A stretch of 64,000 nucleotides of DNA. It comes from Azospirillum sp. TSA2s. GTDB taxonomy: Bacteria; Pseudomonadota; Alphaproteobacteria; Azospirillales; Azospirillaceae. The translations under genes and the position numbers were made by a program. Shown piece by piece: positions 1 to 11,755 of this stretch. Location: the NCBI RefSeq assembly GCF_004923315.1, contig NZ_CP039647.1, positions 845,001 to 909,000 of the forward strand. Direction: 5' to 3'. Below the pieces are notes generated by a model. It was not told the origin of the DNA. It worked only from the letters and a program-made list of their open reading frames with translations, and did no database searches. The stretch's first letter is position 1, and every line of letters begins with the position of its first letter.

Positions 1-1178
1 TGAGGGCAGCAAAGGAGGAGTCCGATCGTGCAAACAGGGCGAAGGCACGCTTCCTGGCCGCCGCAAGCCACGACCTGCGCCAGCCGCTTCAGTCAATGGC
101 TCTGTTCGGTGGCGCGCTGCACGCGCATGTGAAGGATGAGCGCGGAAAGGACATGCTGCTCATGCTGGAGCGCGGAACCGAAACCATGAAGGCGCTTCTC
201 GACAGTCTGCTCGACGTCTCCCGCCTTGACGCCGGCGTGGTCAATCCGCAGTTGTCCAGCTTCGATCTGGACACGCTCATCAAGGAAATCGCCGACTCCT
301 ACCGGCCGCTCGCTGCCACCAAGGGGCTGTCCGTCTCGACCGACGGATCGTGCAGTGACGTGGTGGTCCGCAGCGATCGTACCATGCTCGGGCGGATCAT
401 CCGCAATCTCGTCGAGAATGCCGTCCGCTACACCGAGCGTGGAGGGATCACGGCCTCCTGTCGGATCGAAAATGAAAATGCATGGATCGACGTTGCCGAT
501 ACCGGAATTGGTATTCCCGAAGACCAGATCGCCATGATCTTCAACGAATTCCACCAAGTCGGCAATCCTGAGCGCGACCGCAGCCGCGGCCTCGGCCTGG
601 GATTGTCGATCGTGCAGCGCCTGTCGCGAATCCTTGGCCACGAGGTCAGGGTCCAATCAAGGCTGGGAGAAGGCTCCGTCTTTTCCATCCAGGCTCCAAT
701 CGACGCCGGTGCGGACGTGGCGGAGGACGTGTCGGAGGACGACATGACGCCCCTTCCCGTTGGACGCGGCCGCTTGGCGCTGGTGATCGATGATGACACC
801 ATCGTCCTGATGTCGCTGCGGACCCTGTTGGAGGAATGGGGGTACGACACGCTGATTTCCGGCTCCTCCGAGCAGGCGGTAACCATCGTCACCGAGGCTG
901 GACGCCGACCGGACGTGATCGTCGCAGACTATCGCCTGCGGGCCGGACGAAACGGTTGCGAGGCAATTCGGGACGTCCGCAGCCATCTGGGACTGGAGAT
1001 CCCGGGTGTCATCCTGACCGGTGAGACCGGGACCGAGTGCGCGCGCGACATCGCCCAGTATGGCCTGGGGATGATTCACAAGCCGGTCATGCCGGGCCAA
1101 TTGTGGGCCGCCCTGGAGCGGCTGCTTGGCTCCACGAGCAACTCACGTCACGCACATGGATCGGATTTCCCAACATAG
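1..1178 (+). CDS. Hybrid sensor histidine kinase/response regulator, 5' end missing
   Basis: The reading frame is open from base 3, so only the C-terminal part of a larger sensor kinase is present. A HisKA H-box (SHDLRQPLQ, phospho-accepting His at bases 69-71) is followed by an HATPase domain with N-box (RNLVENAVRYT), G1 box (DTGIGIPEDQ) and G2 box (GLGLGLSIVQR). A receiver domain follows from about base 765, with the acidic cluster VIDDD, the phospho-accepting Asp in VADYRL and the conserved Lys in HKPV. The order kinase then receiver is that of a hybrid kinase with internal phosphorelay. The first ATG in frame (base 96) lies inside the H-box helix and cannot be the true start. Sensor domain and signal are outside the window, so the stimulus is unknown. 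Confidence 0.9.
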   Translation, partial: RAAKEESDRANRAKARFLAAASHDLRQPLQSMALFGGALHAHVKDERGKDMLLMLERGTETMKALLDSLLDVSRLDAGVVNPQLSSFDLDTLIKEIADSYRPLAATKGLSVSTDGSCSDVVVRSDRTMLGRIIRNLVENAVRYTERGGITASCRIENENAWIDVADTGIGIPEDQIAMIFNEFHQVGNPERDRSRGLGLGLSIVQRLSRILGHEVRVQSRLGEGSVFSIQAPIDAGADVAEDVSEDDMTPLPVGRGRLALVIDDDTIVLMSLRTLLEEWGYDTLISGSSEQAVTIVTEAGRRPDVIVADYRLRAGRNGCEAIRDVRSHLGLEIPGVILTGETGTECARDIAQYGLGMIHKPVMPGQLWAALERLLGSTSNSRHAHGSDFPT

Positions 1179-1339
1179 TTTGTTCTTGGCACGATTTATG
1201 TACATCTGCTTTGCGCTAAATAGGAAGCTTATTCCCTTGTTAGGATGTACTCTCCGCTGTAGCGTGGCGGAAATCGTCTGGCGCACCAAGGGCGCGGACC
1301 AACCCGATATCCCACTCAATAGGCACCGGGCATCAACCG

Positions 1340-2119
1340 ATGAAATGGCTAAAATCGCTTCTCGTCGCCGGCCTTATCCAGGTCGCCGCCGTCTCCTCCT
1401 CCGCCGCTTGGGCCCAGACCGATCTGGACCGCATCAAGGCGGACGGTGTGCTGAAGATTGGGACCGAGGGCACATACGCCCCCTTCACCTATCATGACGC
1501 CTCCGGCGCGCTCGTCGGCTTCGACGTAGAGATCGGGCGTGAGGTCGCCAAGCGCATCGGGGTGAAGGCGGAGTTCCTGGAAGGCAAGTGGGACGGCCTG
1601 ATCGCCGGACTGGATGCCCGCCGCTACGATGCCGTGATCAACCAGGTCGGGATCACCGAGGCGCGCAAGGCAAAGTATGATTTCTCCGATCCCTACATTT
1701 CCAGCCGCGCCGCTCTGATCGTGCGCGGCGACAATGACAGCATCAAGGGCTTCGCCGACCTGAAGGGCAAGAAATCGGCCCAGTCGCTGACCAGCAACTT
1801 CGGCAAGCTGGCCGAGGCGTCGGGCGCGCAGCTGGTCGGCACCGACGGCTTTGACCAGTCGATCCAGCTGGTCCTGAACGGCCGGGCCGATGCGACGGTC
1901 AACGACAGCCTGTCCTTCCTGGACTTCAAGAAGCACAAGCCCGACGCCAACGTGAAGATCGCCGCGACCCAGGACAATGCCGACCAGTCCGGCATCATCG
2001 TCCGCAAGGGCGAGGCCAAGCTGGTTGCCGCCATCAACGAGGCGTTGGCCGCTATGAAGGCCGACGGCACCTACACGACGATTTCGCAGAAGTATTTCGG
2101 CGCGGACGTTTCCAAATAA
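1340..2119 (+). CDS. Polar amino-acid ABC transporter, periplasmic substrate-binding protein
   Basis: A 259-residue family 3 solute-binding protein. Residues 1-26 form a Sec signal peptide (positive MKWLK, hydrophobic core, AWAQ cleavage region). The mature N-terminus carries the typical GTYAPFTYHD and GFDVEIGREVAKRIG blocks, then the ARRYDAVINQVGIT and KYDFSDPY segments of the ligand-binding cleft. It should capture an amino acid, with cystine or a polar amino acid most likely, in the periplasm and deliver it to the permease and ATPase encoded just downstream. The gene is separated from the permease by 81 bp. Family and role are clear; the ligand is not readable from sequence. Confidence 0.92.
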   Translation: MKWLKSLLVAGLIQVAAVSSSAAWAQTDLDRIKADGVLKIGTEGTYAPFTYHDASGALVGFDVEIGREVAKRIGVKAEFLEGKWDGLIAGLDARRYDAVINQVGITEARKAKYDFSDPYISSRAALIVRGDNDSIKGFADLKGKKSAQSLTSNFGKLAEASGAQLVGTDGFDQSIQLVLNGRADATVNDSLSFLDFKKHKPDANVKIAATQDNADQSGIIVRKGEAKLVAAINEALAAMKADGTYTTISQKYFGADVSK

Positions 2120-2200
2120 CCACCTAATGGTCCTCAATGCCCCCTGCTCCATCCGGGCCGGGGGCATTGTCGTTCCTTCTTCGCGAGAGGCACCTTCCCC

Positions 2201-2881
2201 GTGCTGCACTGGCTTACCCTGATGGCGGACTCGCTTCCGTCGCTGCTGTGGGCGGCGCTGGTCTTCACCGTTCCACTGACACTGGCGTCCTTCGCGCTCG
2301 GCCTGATCGTCGGGCTGGTGGCTGCGGTGGTCCGGCTGTTCGGGCCGGCGCCACTTGCCGCCATAGTCCGCTTCTATGTCTGGATCATCCGCGGCACGCC
2401 GCTGCTGGTGCAGCTTTTCCTGATCTTCTACGGCCTGCCCAGCGCCGGCATCGTGCTGGACGCCTTCCCGGCCGCCCTGATCGGCTTTACGCTGAATGTC
2501 GGCGCCTACACCTCGGAGATCATCCGCGCCGTCATCGGCTCGGTGCCGAAGGGACAGTGGGAGGCTGCCTACTCCATCGGCATGAGCTGGTCCCAGGCCA
2601 TGCGGCGCACCATCCTGCCGCAGGCCGCCCGCGTCGCCGTGCCGCCGCTCTCCAACAGCTTCATTTCGCTGGTGAAGGACACCTCGCTCGCCGCCGCCAT
2701 CACGGTGCCGGAGCTGTTCCAGGCGGCCCAGCGCATCGTAGCGACGACCTATGAGCCGCTGATCCTGTATGTGGAGGCGGCATTGATCTATCTGGTGCTC
2801 AGTTCCGTGCTGTCGGCGCTGCAGGTCCGGATGGAGCGGCGGCTCGGCCAGTATGGCGGTTTCCTGGAGGCCAAGTCTTGA
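2201..2881 (+). CDS. Polar amino-acid ABC transporter, permease
   Basis: A 226-residue inner-membrane protein of the HisM/GlnP-type permease family. Several hydrophobic segments are visible, starting at about residues 15-45. The cytoplasmic EAA loop that docks on the ATPase is well preserved (EAAYSIGMSWSQAMRRTILP). The reading starts at GTG 2201; an in-frame ATG at 2222 gives a protein seven residues shorter and cannot be excluded. The stop codon overlaps the TTG start of the next gene by four bases, which implies translational coupling. Only one permease gene is present, so the channel is expected to be a homodimer. Confidence 0.92.
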   Translation: MLHWLTLMADSLPSLLWAALVFTVPLTLASFALGLIVGLVAAVVRLFGPAPLAAIVRFYVWIIRGTPLLVQLFLIFYGLPSAGIVLDAFPAALIGFTLNVGAYTSEIIRAVIGSVPKGQWEAAYSIGMSWSQAMRRTILPQAARVAVPPLSNSFISLVKDTSLAAAITVPELFQAAQRIVATTYEPLILYVEAALIYLVLSSVLSALQVRMERRLGQYGGFLEAKS

Positions 2882-3645
2882 TCCGGCTGACGAACATCGA
2901 AAAGCGTTTCGGCGACCTGACCGTGCTGAAAGGCGTGTCGGTCACGGTCGAGGAAGGGCGCGTCACCGCACTGATCGGCCCATCCGGCGGCGGCAAGAGC
3001 ACGCTTTTGCGCTGCATCAACCTGCTGGAGATTCCCACCTCCGGCACTGTGCAAATCGGGGAGGAGGAGTTGACCTTCCATCCCGGCGGCAAGCCCGGCT
3101 GGAAGGACATCCAGCGGCTGCGCGGCCAGACCGGGATGGTGTTCCAGAACTTCCAGCTCTTCCCCCACCGCACTGCGGTGGAGAATGTGATGGAAGGGCT
3201 GATAACCGTGCAGAAATGGCCGGCCGAAAAGGCGCGCGACCATGCCATGGCCTTGCTTCGCAAGGTCGGCATGGACCACAAGGCAGACGCTTGGCCGGCA
3301 ACCCTGTCCGGCGGGCAGCAGCAGCGCGTCGCCATTGCCCGCGCGCTCGCCCCGTCACCGCGGGTGCTGCTGTGCGACGAGCCGACCTCCGCCCTCGATC
3401 CGGAACTGTCGGGCGAGGTGGTGGAGGTCCTTGGCACTCTGGCCGCCGAGGGCACAACCATGGTGATTGCCACCCACGACCTGCGTCTCGCATCGCGCAT
3501 CGCGCATGAGGTGGTGTTCCTCGATGCGGGACAGGTGGTGGAAGCCGGTCCATCGCAGGCGCTGTTCACCCACCCCACCCGCGAACGCACTCAACGCTTC
3601 ATCGCCACCCTTACCCTGCAGGGGCAACAGGGGGAGGGGGTATGA
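2878..3645 (+). CDS. Amino-acid ABC transporter, ATP-binding protein
   Basis: A 255-residue ABC ATPase of the GlnQ/HisP type that powers the importer encoded by the two genes before it. Walker A is GPSGGGKST (about residues 34-42), the Q-loop lies in MVFQNFQLFPH, the signature is LSGGQQQR, Walker B is VLLCDEPTSALD and the switch His lies in ATHDLR. The start is TTG at 2878, overlapping the permease stop (TTGA); no ATG or GTG is placed as well before the conserved IRLTNIEKRFG start. It is the last gene of the three-gene operon. Confidence 0.93.
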   Translation: MIRLTNIEKRFGDLTVLKGVSVTVEEGRVTALIGPSGGGKSTLLRCINLLEIPTSGTVQIGEEELTFHPGGKPGWKDIQRLRGQTGMVFQNFQLFPHRTAVENVMEGLITVQKWPAEKARDHAMALLRKVGMDHKADAWPATLSGGQQQRVAIARALAPSPRVLLCDEPTSALDPELSGEVVEVLGTLAAEGTTMVIATHDLRLASRIAHEVVFLDAGQVVEAGPSQALFTHPTRERTQRFIATLTLQGQQGEGV

Positions 3646-3815
3646 CAAGCAGACGGGCCAAGCGTTTTCTTCAGGCGCTTTTCGAGGTTTCGTTACAGGT
3701 TTTGAAGGCGGGCGATGAGGGTCGCTGCAGGTACCAACGCACCGTCCACAGGATCGCTCCGCCGTGAACTGCCGCCCCTTGAACGGGCTCTTTCCGCCGC
3801 GCGCCACCGTGTCAC

Positions 3816-3841
3816 CCCAGCCGCCAAAAAGGCTGGGTTTT
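3816..3841 (+). terminator. Intrinsic terminator after the ABC transporter operon
   Basis: A 7-bp perfect stem CCCAGCC/GGCTGGG (3816-3822 with 3831-3837) closes an 8-nt loop and is followed directly by TTTT. It lies about 170 bp after the ATPase stop and ahead of the convergent DUF6522 gene. The geometry fits a rho-independent terminator on the + strand. Confidence 0.6.
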
Positions 3842-3893
3842 ACCCGATCGTCACCCGGACGCAGACACTGCAACAGAACCGTCGGCGGCACTC

Positions 3894-4172
3894 TCATCCA
3901 ACATGAAGCGCGCGCCCGAAAGCATCCAAAATCAAGACCGACTGCCGCGCACGGTAACGGAACGTCACTCGCGTCTTCCCGCTATCCTCCTCCGTCCCCT
4001 GTTCGTACAGCTGGTAAACCATGCCCCTTTTCAGTTCTTCCATAAACGCTCCGGGCACGAGCCCAAGGAGCGGAGCGACAAGTGCCGCATCGAACACGAG
4101 GCTGCCAGTGCTGTCCACTTTGGCGACCTCCATGCCGACGACTGTCTGCGGCCCGCACTGCGAGCTGGTCAT
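3894..4172 (-). CDS. DUF6522-like small protein next to the nor cluster
   Basis: A 92-residue protein of unknown function. The middle (FDAALVAPLLGLVPG), the following YEQGTEEDSGKTRVTFRYR segment and the end (LILDAFGRAL) resemble DUF6522 proteins, which I recall as small proteins seen near denitrification genes in alphaproteobacteria. The start is set at ATG 4172, preceded by GGGTG; GTG 4181 and ATG 4133 are alternatives. It is transcribed in the same direction as norCBQD and lies 141 bp after the DUF4142 gene. A link to nitric oxide metabolism is inferred from position only. Confidence 0.6.
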   Translation of the reverse strand: MTSSQCGPQTVVGMEVAKVDSTGSLVFDAALVAPLLGLVPGAFMEELKRGMVYQLYEQGTEEDSGKTRVTFRYRARQSVLILDAFGRALHVG

Positions 4173-4313
4173 ATGCGTCACCCAATTGCTGAGAGCGAGA
4201 TACAGGAAAGCATAACGTGATCAGCAGAGGGCATCTTTGCGATCCATCAAACCTGTCGTACCAAATCGTCTCGATGCCCAATCAAGCATCTGGTCGCATC
4301 ATGATCCTCCAGA

Positions 4314-4988
4314 TCAACGGGCTTTGGCCGGATCGCCGTACTGGATGGCCTGTCCCTCGCGATGGGTCTCGATGCCGAAGCGGCCGGCCATCTGGCGCAG
4401 GGCATCGCGGTCCTTCTGGATGGCCACCAGGCTGGTGATGGCGAAGGTCGAAAGCTCGCGGTCTGGCGAATTCGACGCCTCGGTCTGGTAGAGATCGACC
4501 AGCCTGTCGTGCAGCCGCAACTGGGCCTCGACATAGGCTTTGCCGAAGGCCTCGCCGCTCGCCCCCGACAGCGATTGAACCGCCTTGGCGGTCAGATCCT
4601 CCCGCGCATTGGCCGGATTGGTGACGGCTCCGGCGGCGCCGAAGCGGTCCGCTTCCTCCGGCTTCAGCTGGCTTGCCGGCGGCAGAGTGCGGGACGAGGA
4701 CAGACGCTCGAGTTCATTGCCGAGCGTCTTGTGGGTGTCCGCGATGCGCTGCGCCAGCGTGCGCAGGGCGTCGTCGGGTGCCTTCTCGGCGGCAAGGCGT
4801 CCCAACTCGGCTTGCCCGCGGCTGGCGAGGGTGGCTTCCTTGAGGAACAGGGCGTCCTCATAGGGGAGCGACTGGCCGGGCTGGGGCGGCACCCGCAGGT
4901 TGGAATCCGGCCGGAGGTTGGCTTGCGACCAGACCGGGGCCGGCATCAAGGCAAACCCCAACAGGGCGAGTGCGGCGATCTTGCGCAT
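4314..4988 (-). CDS. DUF4142 domain protein, exported
   Basis: A 224-residue secreted protein. Residues 1-21 form a signal peptide (MRKIAALALLGFALMPAPVWS) with cleavage likely after WSQA. The rest is a helical DUF4142 (ferritin-like four-helix) region with EDALFLKEATLASRGQAELGR, a repeated pattern of DxHKTLGNEL-type helices, and a C-terminal IQKDRDALRQMAGRFG helix. The start at 4988 is chosen because the frame upstream lies within norD in another frame and has no signal sequence. It follows norD by 23 bp, so it is probably the next gene in the nor operon. A periplasmic role is inferred; no catalytic motif was recognised. Confidence 0.8.
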   Translation of the reverse strand: MRKIAALALLGFALMPAPVWSQANLRPDSNLRVPPQPGQSLPYEDALFLKEATLASRGQAELGRLAAEKAPDDALRTLAQRIADTHKTLGNELERLSSSRTLPPASQLKPEEADRFGAAGAVTNPANAREDLTAKAVQSLSGASGEAFGKAYVEAQLRLHDRLVDLYQTEASNSPDRELSTFAITSLVAIQKDRDALRQMAGRFGIETHREGQAIQYGDPAKAR

Positions 4989-5011
4989 GGCGGCTCTCCT
5001 TCGGGGGTCCG

Positions 5012-6928
5012 TCACCCCGTCAATTGGCGATAAAGGGCGGGCAACGCCGCGGACAGGCGGCCCACATGCGGAAAGATGGCATAGGCGCCGGGGCCGAAGA
5101 TGAAGGGGAGATAGTCGCGACCCTTCTCGTCCACCGTGACGCCGAACAGCTTCAGGCCGGCGCGGCGGGCCTCCAGGACCGCCATGCGGGTGTCCTCGAC
5201 GGCGTGGCGGCCCTCGTAATGGTCGGTGTCGTTGGGCTTGCCGTCGGTCAGCACCAGCAGCAGGCGGTGTGTGTGAGGGCGGTCTTTCAACTGGGCGGTG
5301 GCGTGGCGGAGGGCCGCCCCCATGCGGGTGTAGCGGCCGGGCCGCAGCGCCTGGATGCGACGCAGGACGCGGGCGTTCAGGGGCTGGCGGAACTCCTTGA
5401 CGGTGCGCACCTCCACCCGTTGCCGGCGGTGCGAGGTGAAGGTCAGGATGGCGTGTTCGTCGCCGCAGGCGGTCAGCCCGTGGGTCAGAACCAGCAGCGC
5501 CTCCTTCTCCACGTCGAGCACGCGGCGGTCCTCCACGTAACTGTCGGTCGACAGCGACACGTCGACCAGGACGCACACCGACAGGTCGCGGGCGATGTTG
5601 CGCACGGCGGTGAACACCCGGTCCGATCCGCAGCCGCCGGCGCGGCGGTCGGCGACCGACGCGACCAGGGCGGAGAGGTCGAGTTCGTCGCCGTCGGGCT
5701 GGGCGGGCAGGCGTTGGCGCCGGGGGCGCATCGCTTCGAACTGGCGCCGCACCAAACGGATGCGGCGTAGCGCGTCATCGTCCGGCCGCCACTCCTCCCC
5801 TTCCAATCCGGCGGGTTCGGCGATCACGCGGCAATGGTCCGGCAAGTAGCGACGACTCTTCCAGTCCCATTCCGGATACAGGACCTCGCCGGTGAGCGGT
5901 GCAAGGTCGGCATCCGCGGGCGCAAGATCGAGGTCGAGCTTGAGGCGGGTGGCCACGCGGCGCTCGTGTTGGCCGAGCGCGATCTCGTCGAGGTCTTCGG
6001 CGGCCTTGCGGGCATTCTCCGCGTCATCATCCTCGACCTTGCGGTTCAGGTTGACCATCTCGGCCAAGCCCAGGATTTTCTCGAAGCGGTTCAGCATCAG
6101 CGGGTCGTCGCGCTGCGTCTGGTCGCTGTTCCGCCGCGACGCCTTGCGGCGTTTGCCGTCGGCTTCCTCGCCGCTTCCGGCCTCCTCCTCCGTGCCGGCG
6201 GCGGGGGCGCTGCCGGCGGGCGGGGCCGATACCTCCCCCCACAGCGGCACCGGCAGGAAGGGACGATAATCGGGAGCGGAGCGAATGCCGTCGAGCGGCG
6301 CCGCCGGGTCCGCGATCAAAGCCGACAGCGTCCGGTCGGGCTGGATGTCGGCGCCGAGCAGAGCCATGACCACCGCCTCCACCGCGGCCTCCTGCCCGGT
6401 CAGGCGTCGGGCAGGCCGCGCCGCACGAAGGGCGGCGCACAGGCGGTCGTGCAGCGGGCGCAGTCCGGCTAGGCCGTCGAGTGCCCGGTCGGTTGCCATC
6501 CAGACACTGCGCAGACGGAAGAGATCCGCCCGTAGAGGGTCGTCCGGGAGCGGAAGCGCGGGCGGCGCATGGACGAAGAAGGCGGCCAGCCACTCATAAA
6601 GTCCGGCATTGAGCGAGCGCTCGTCGAACAGGTCGATGCGGTCCGGCAGATGAAGCGTCACGCCGTCGTAGCGCGGGCGCGGGAGCTTTTCGGCGTCCAG
6701 CCCAAGGCGCTGGCGCAGACCGAGCCGGTGGTAAGAGGTCTCGGCGGTGCCGGCGGCGAGGCGGACGGCGCCGGGGCCGCCGATCGCGCGGAACAGCACG
6801 CCGAGGCGGACGCGCATGTCGTCCAACCGGACCGCGGCCTCCGGATAATGCCGGTAGGAGGCGGTGTTGCCGACGAGGCGGTGCCACAGACCGCCGACGA
6901 ATTCCTCCGGTTCCCAGAAAGATGCCAT
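5012..6928 (-). CDS. norD: Nitric oxide reductase activation protein NorD
   Basis: A 638-residue cytoplasmic protein whose C-terminal third is a von Willebrand A domain. The MIDAS motif is visible as DVSLSTDSY, with the later conserved Thr/Asp region in LLVLTDGKPND. An acidic, Glu-rich linker (near residues 255-285) precedes it. NorD works with the MoxR ATPase NorQ, inserting the non-haem iron or remodelling NorB during assembly of cytochrome-c NO reductase. The start at ATG 6928 gives MASFWEPEEF, a typical NorD N-terminus; the longer open frame to 7066 is antisense to norQ coding and was not used. It follows norQ by eight bases. Confidence 0.92.
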   Translation of the reverse strand: MASFWEPEEFVGGLWHRLVGNTASYRHYPEAAVRLDDMRVRLGVLFRAIGGPGAVRLAAGTAETSYHRLGLRQRLGLDAEKLPRPRYDGVTLHLPDRIDLFDERSLNAGLYEWLAAFFVHAPPALPLPDDPLRADLFRLRSVWMATDRALDGLAGLRPLHDRLCAALRAARPARRLTGQEAAVEAVVMALLGADIQPDRTLSALIADPAAPLDGIRSAPDYRPFLPVPLWGEVSAPPAGSAPAAGTEEEAGSGEEADGKRRKASRRNSDQTQRDDPLMLNRFEKILGLAEMVNLNRKVEDDDAENARKAAEDLDEIALGQHERRVATRLKLDLDLAPADADLAPLTGEVLYPEWDWKSRRYLPDHCRVIAEPAGLEGEEWRPDDDALRRIRLVRRQFEAMRPRRQRLPAQPDGDELDLSALVASVADRRAGGCGSDRVFTAVRNIARDLSVCVLVDVSLSTDSYVEDRRVLDVEKEALLVLTHGLTACGDEHAILTFTSHRRQRVEVRTVKEFRQPLNARVLRRIQALRPGRYTRMGAALRHATAQLKDRPHTHRLLLVLTDGKPNDTDHYEGRHAVEDTRMAVLEARRAGLKLFGVTVDEKGRDYLPFIFGPGAYAIFPHVGRLSAALPALYRQLTG

Positions 6929-6936
6929 GGCGTTCC

Positions 6937-9095
<2,159 letters not shown>

Positions 9096-9548
9096 TCAGC
9101 CCGCGTTGTTCGGTGGCCAGCCCTGGGTCTTGACGCGGCTGGTCCATTCCAGGAAATCGACCAGATCGTCGAGTTCCTGGTCGGTGAGGTTGAATTGCGG
9201 CATCTGGCGGCGCCCTTCGACACCGCTCGGCTGCGATTGCATCCACGCCTTCAGCGCGTCGCGTGCGCCCTGCGGATCGTCGCGTCCGCCATAGCGGACC
9301 CACACATTGCCGAGTTCCGGCGCGAAATAGGCACCCTCCCCCAACAGCGTGTGGCAATTGATGCAGGAATTCTTCTCCCACACATGTTTGCCGCGAATCA
9401 CGCTCTCGGTCAGCGTCGATTCGTCGGTGCTGACGGTTCGCATGTAATAGTGGCTGTGGGCGGTCAGAAGGACAAAAACCACAAGGAAGAATGCGGAGCC
9501 GCCGTAGAAGATGTTCCGCGTGGCCGATTTGGTCAGGCGTTCAGCCAT
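9096..9548 (-). CDS. norC: Nitric oxide reductase cytochrome c subunit NorC
   Basis: A 150-residue membrane-anchored monohaem cytochrome c. One N-terminal transmembrane helix (about residues 13-31) anchors a periplasmic domain with the haem-binding CINCH motif; the Met in RRQMPQF is the likely sixth ligand. It passes electrons from soluble cytochrome c or a cupredoxin to NorB. The start is set at ATG 9548, six bases after AAGGAGG; a GTG two codons earlier directly abuts that Shine-Dalgarno sequence and is unlikely. It is the first gene of the leftward nor operon and lies 15 bp before norB. Confidence 0.95.
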   Translation of the reverse strand: MAERLTKSATRNIFYGGSAFFLVVFVLLTAHSHYYMRTVSTDESTLTESVIRGKHVWEKNSCINCHTLLGEGAYFAPELGNVWVRYGGRDDPQGARDALKAWMQSQPSGVEGRRQMPQFNLTDQELDDLVDFLEWTSRVKTQGWPPNNAG

Positions 9549-9589
9549 CTTCACCCTCCTTCAGCATGCGCTGTCTCGGGTTGTAACGT

Positions 9590-9613
9590 GCTGAGTCAAC
9601 CCTACAACTCAGC
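9590..9613. promoter_or_regulatory. Inverted repeat upstream of norC, candidate operator
   Basis: GCTGAGT (9590-9596) and ACTCAGC (9607-9613) form a perfect 7-bp inverted repeat with a 10-nt spacer, 42 bp upstream of the norC start. A second, overlapping pair GGGTTG/CAACCC (9578-9583, 9597-9602) is present. There is no T tract, so a regulator site is more likely than a terminator. It does not match the FNR/NNR consensus TTGAT-N4-ATCAA. Confidence 0.35.
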
Positions 9614-9743
9614 CGTGCTCACGGAAGGGTGGCATAGGGCTGATACCAAAGAGTGAAAGGGTTAAGTACTTTGATTTCATTCTAGGCGTCTCCCATCGTT
9701 GAACTGCTTGATGGTCTCCGAAAAAATCGGCGCCGTTCAATCA

Positions 9744-10913
<1,170 letters not shown>

Positions 10914-11165
10914 GCTCAGCCTCTTCGATTGCGTGTTCCAGCCTGCGCCGAAAGCTGAACCACCGGTGCCATTCCGCATCTGCCGAGATCGTTGCACGGC
11001 GATCTCTGACTCCGTGCTCGGCAGCTCGTGACAGATCGCATGAAGCCTAGGGTGCACTCGCAAAGAGCAACAGCGAATTTCCCCGATGGTTTGCATCTAA
11101 AATTTCCATAGCCGCTGCTGAGGCCGGTGACCCGATCACATCAGCCTCGCCATTTTCTTGTCTAC

Positions 11166-11627
11166 TCAGGGCAAGGCGTTAAGCAACGCCAGCAGCAAGG
11201 GCTTTGTTTTCCTCAACTCATCCAGGTGGACTGCCGACAGGTCTTCCAGGACGGCTTCCGCCTGTGGCGTCAGGACAAGGACCACGCGACGTCGGTCGTC
11301 GGCACTTTCCAGGCGGACGACCAAATCCGCCTTCACCAGCCGGTCTACCAACTCGCCGGCACTGTGATGGCGAACCAGAAGCTTGTCGGCCAAGTCCCCG
11401 ATGCTCATTCCACCATCGCCATGCCCTTTGATCGCCAGGATTGCCTGATGCTGCTGCGGAGTAAGGCCGCTGGTCCGGGCCGCGGCTTCACTGAACGCCA
11501 GAAAGCGGCGGAGTGTGTGGCGAAATTCGGCCAAGGCTTGATAATCGCTCGACCTGATCGGGCCGTTGACCCGATCCATCCTGCTTCCGGCCGCCAATTT
11601 TGCGGCTGTCCTCTCATCGTCGCTCAT
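11166..11627 (-). CDS. MarR-family transcriptional regulator
   Basis: A 153-residue winged-helix regulator. The order is helix 1 (ALAEFRHTLRRFLAFSEAAA), GLTPQQHQAILAIKGHG, the recognition helix region DLADKLLVRHHSAGELVDRL, and the wing LESADDRRRVVLVLTPQAEAVLE, all typical of MarR. The ATG at 11627 is preferred over GTG 11669, because the earlier start would place codons across the palindromic operator candidate at 11657-11675. The gene is divergent from the ClC channel gene, with 128 bp between starts, so it may control that gene, itself, or both. Confidence 0.88.
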   Translation of the reverse strand: MSDDERTAAKLAAGSRMDRVNGPIRSSDYQALAEFRHTLRRFLAFSEAAARTSGLTPQQHQAILAIKGHGDGGMSIGDLADKLLVRHHSAGELVDRLVKADLVVRLESADDRRRVVLVLTPQAEAVLEDLSAVHLDELRKTKPLLLALLNALP

Positions 11628-11656
11628 ATCAACCCGACCGTTGTTCCGGCTTGAAA

Positions 11657-11675
11657 TATATCGGATCACGATATA
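11657..11675. promoter_or_regulatory. Palindromic MarR-type operator candidate
   Basis: TATATCG-GATCA-CGATATA is a perfect 7-bp inverted repeat with a 5-nt spacer in an otherwise GC-rich region. It sits 30 bp upstream of the MarR start and about 80 bp before the ClC start. Length, symmetry and AT-rich half-sites match MarR dimers, which often autoregulate. Confidence 0.55.
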
Positions 11676-11755
11676 AACGCAAGGAACGGCGTGGGCGGCC
11701 AGTACCGCCGCTCACCCCGGATCGCCCGCATTTCCCCAACTCATTGGCTTTCTGC

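Noticed and set aside
9555..9743. FNR/NNR box upstream of norC
   Set aside because: No TTGAT-N4-ATCAA or TTG-N8-CAA match found by eye; only the unrelated GCTGAGT dyad.
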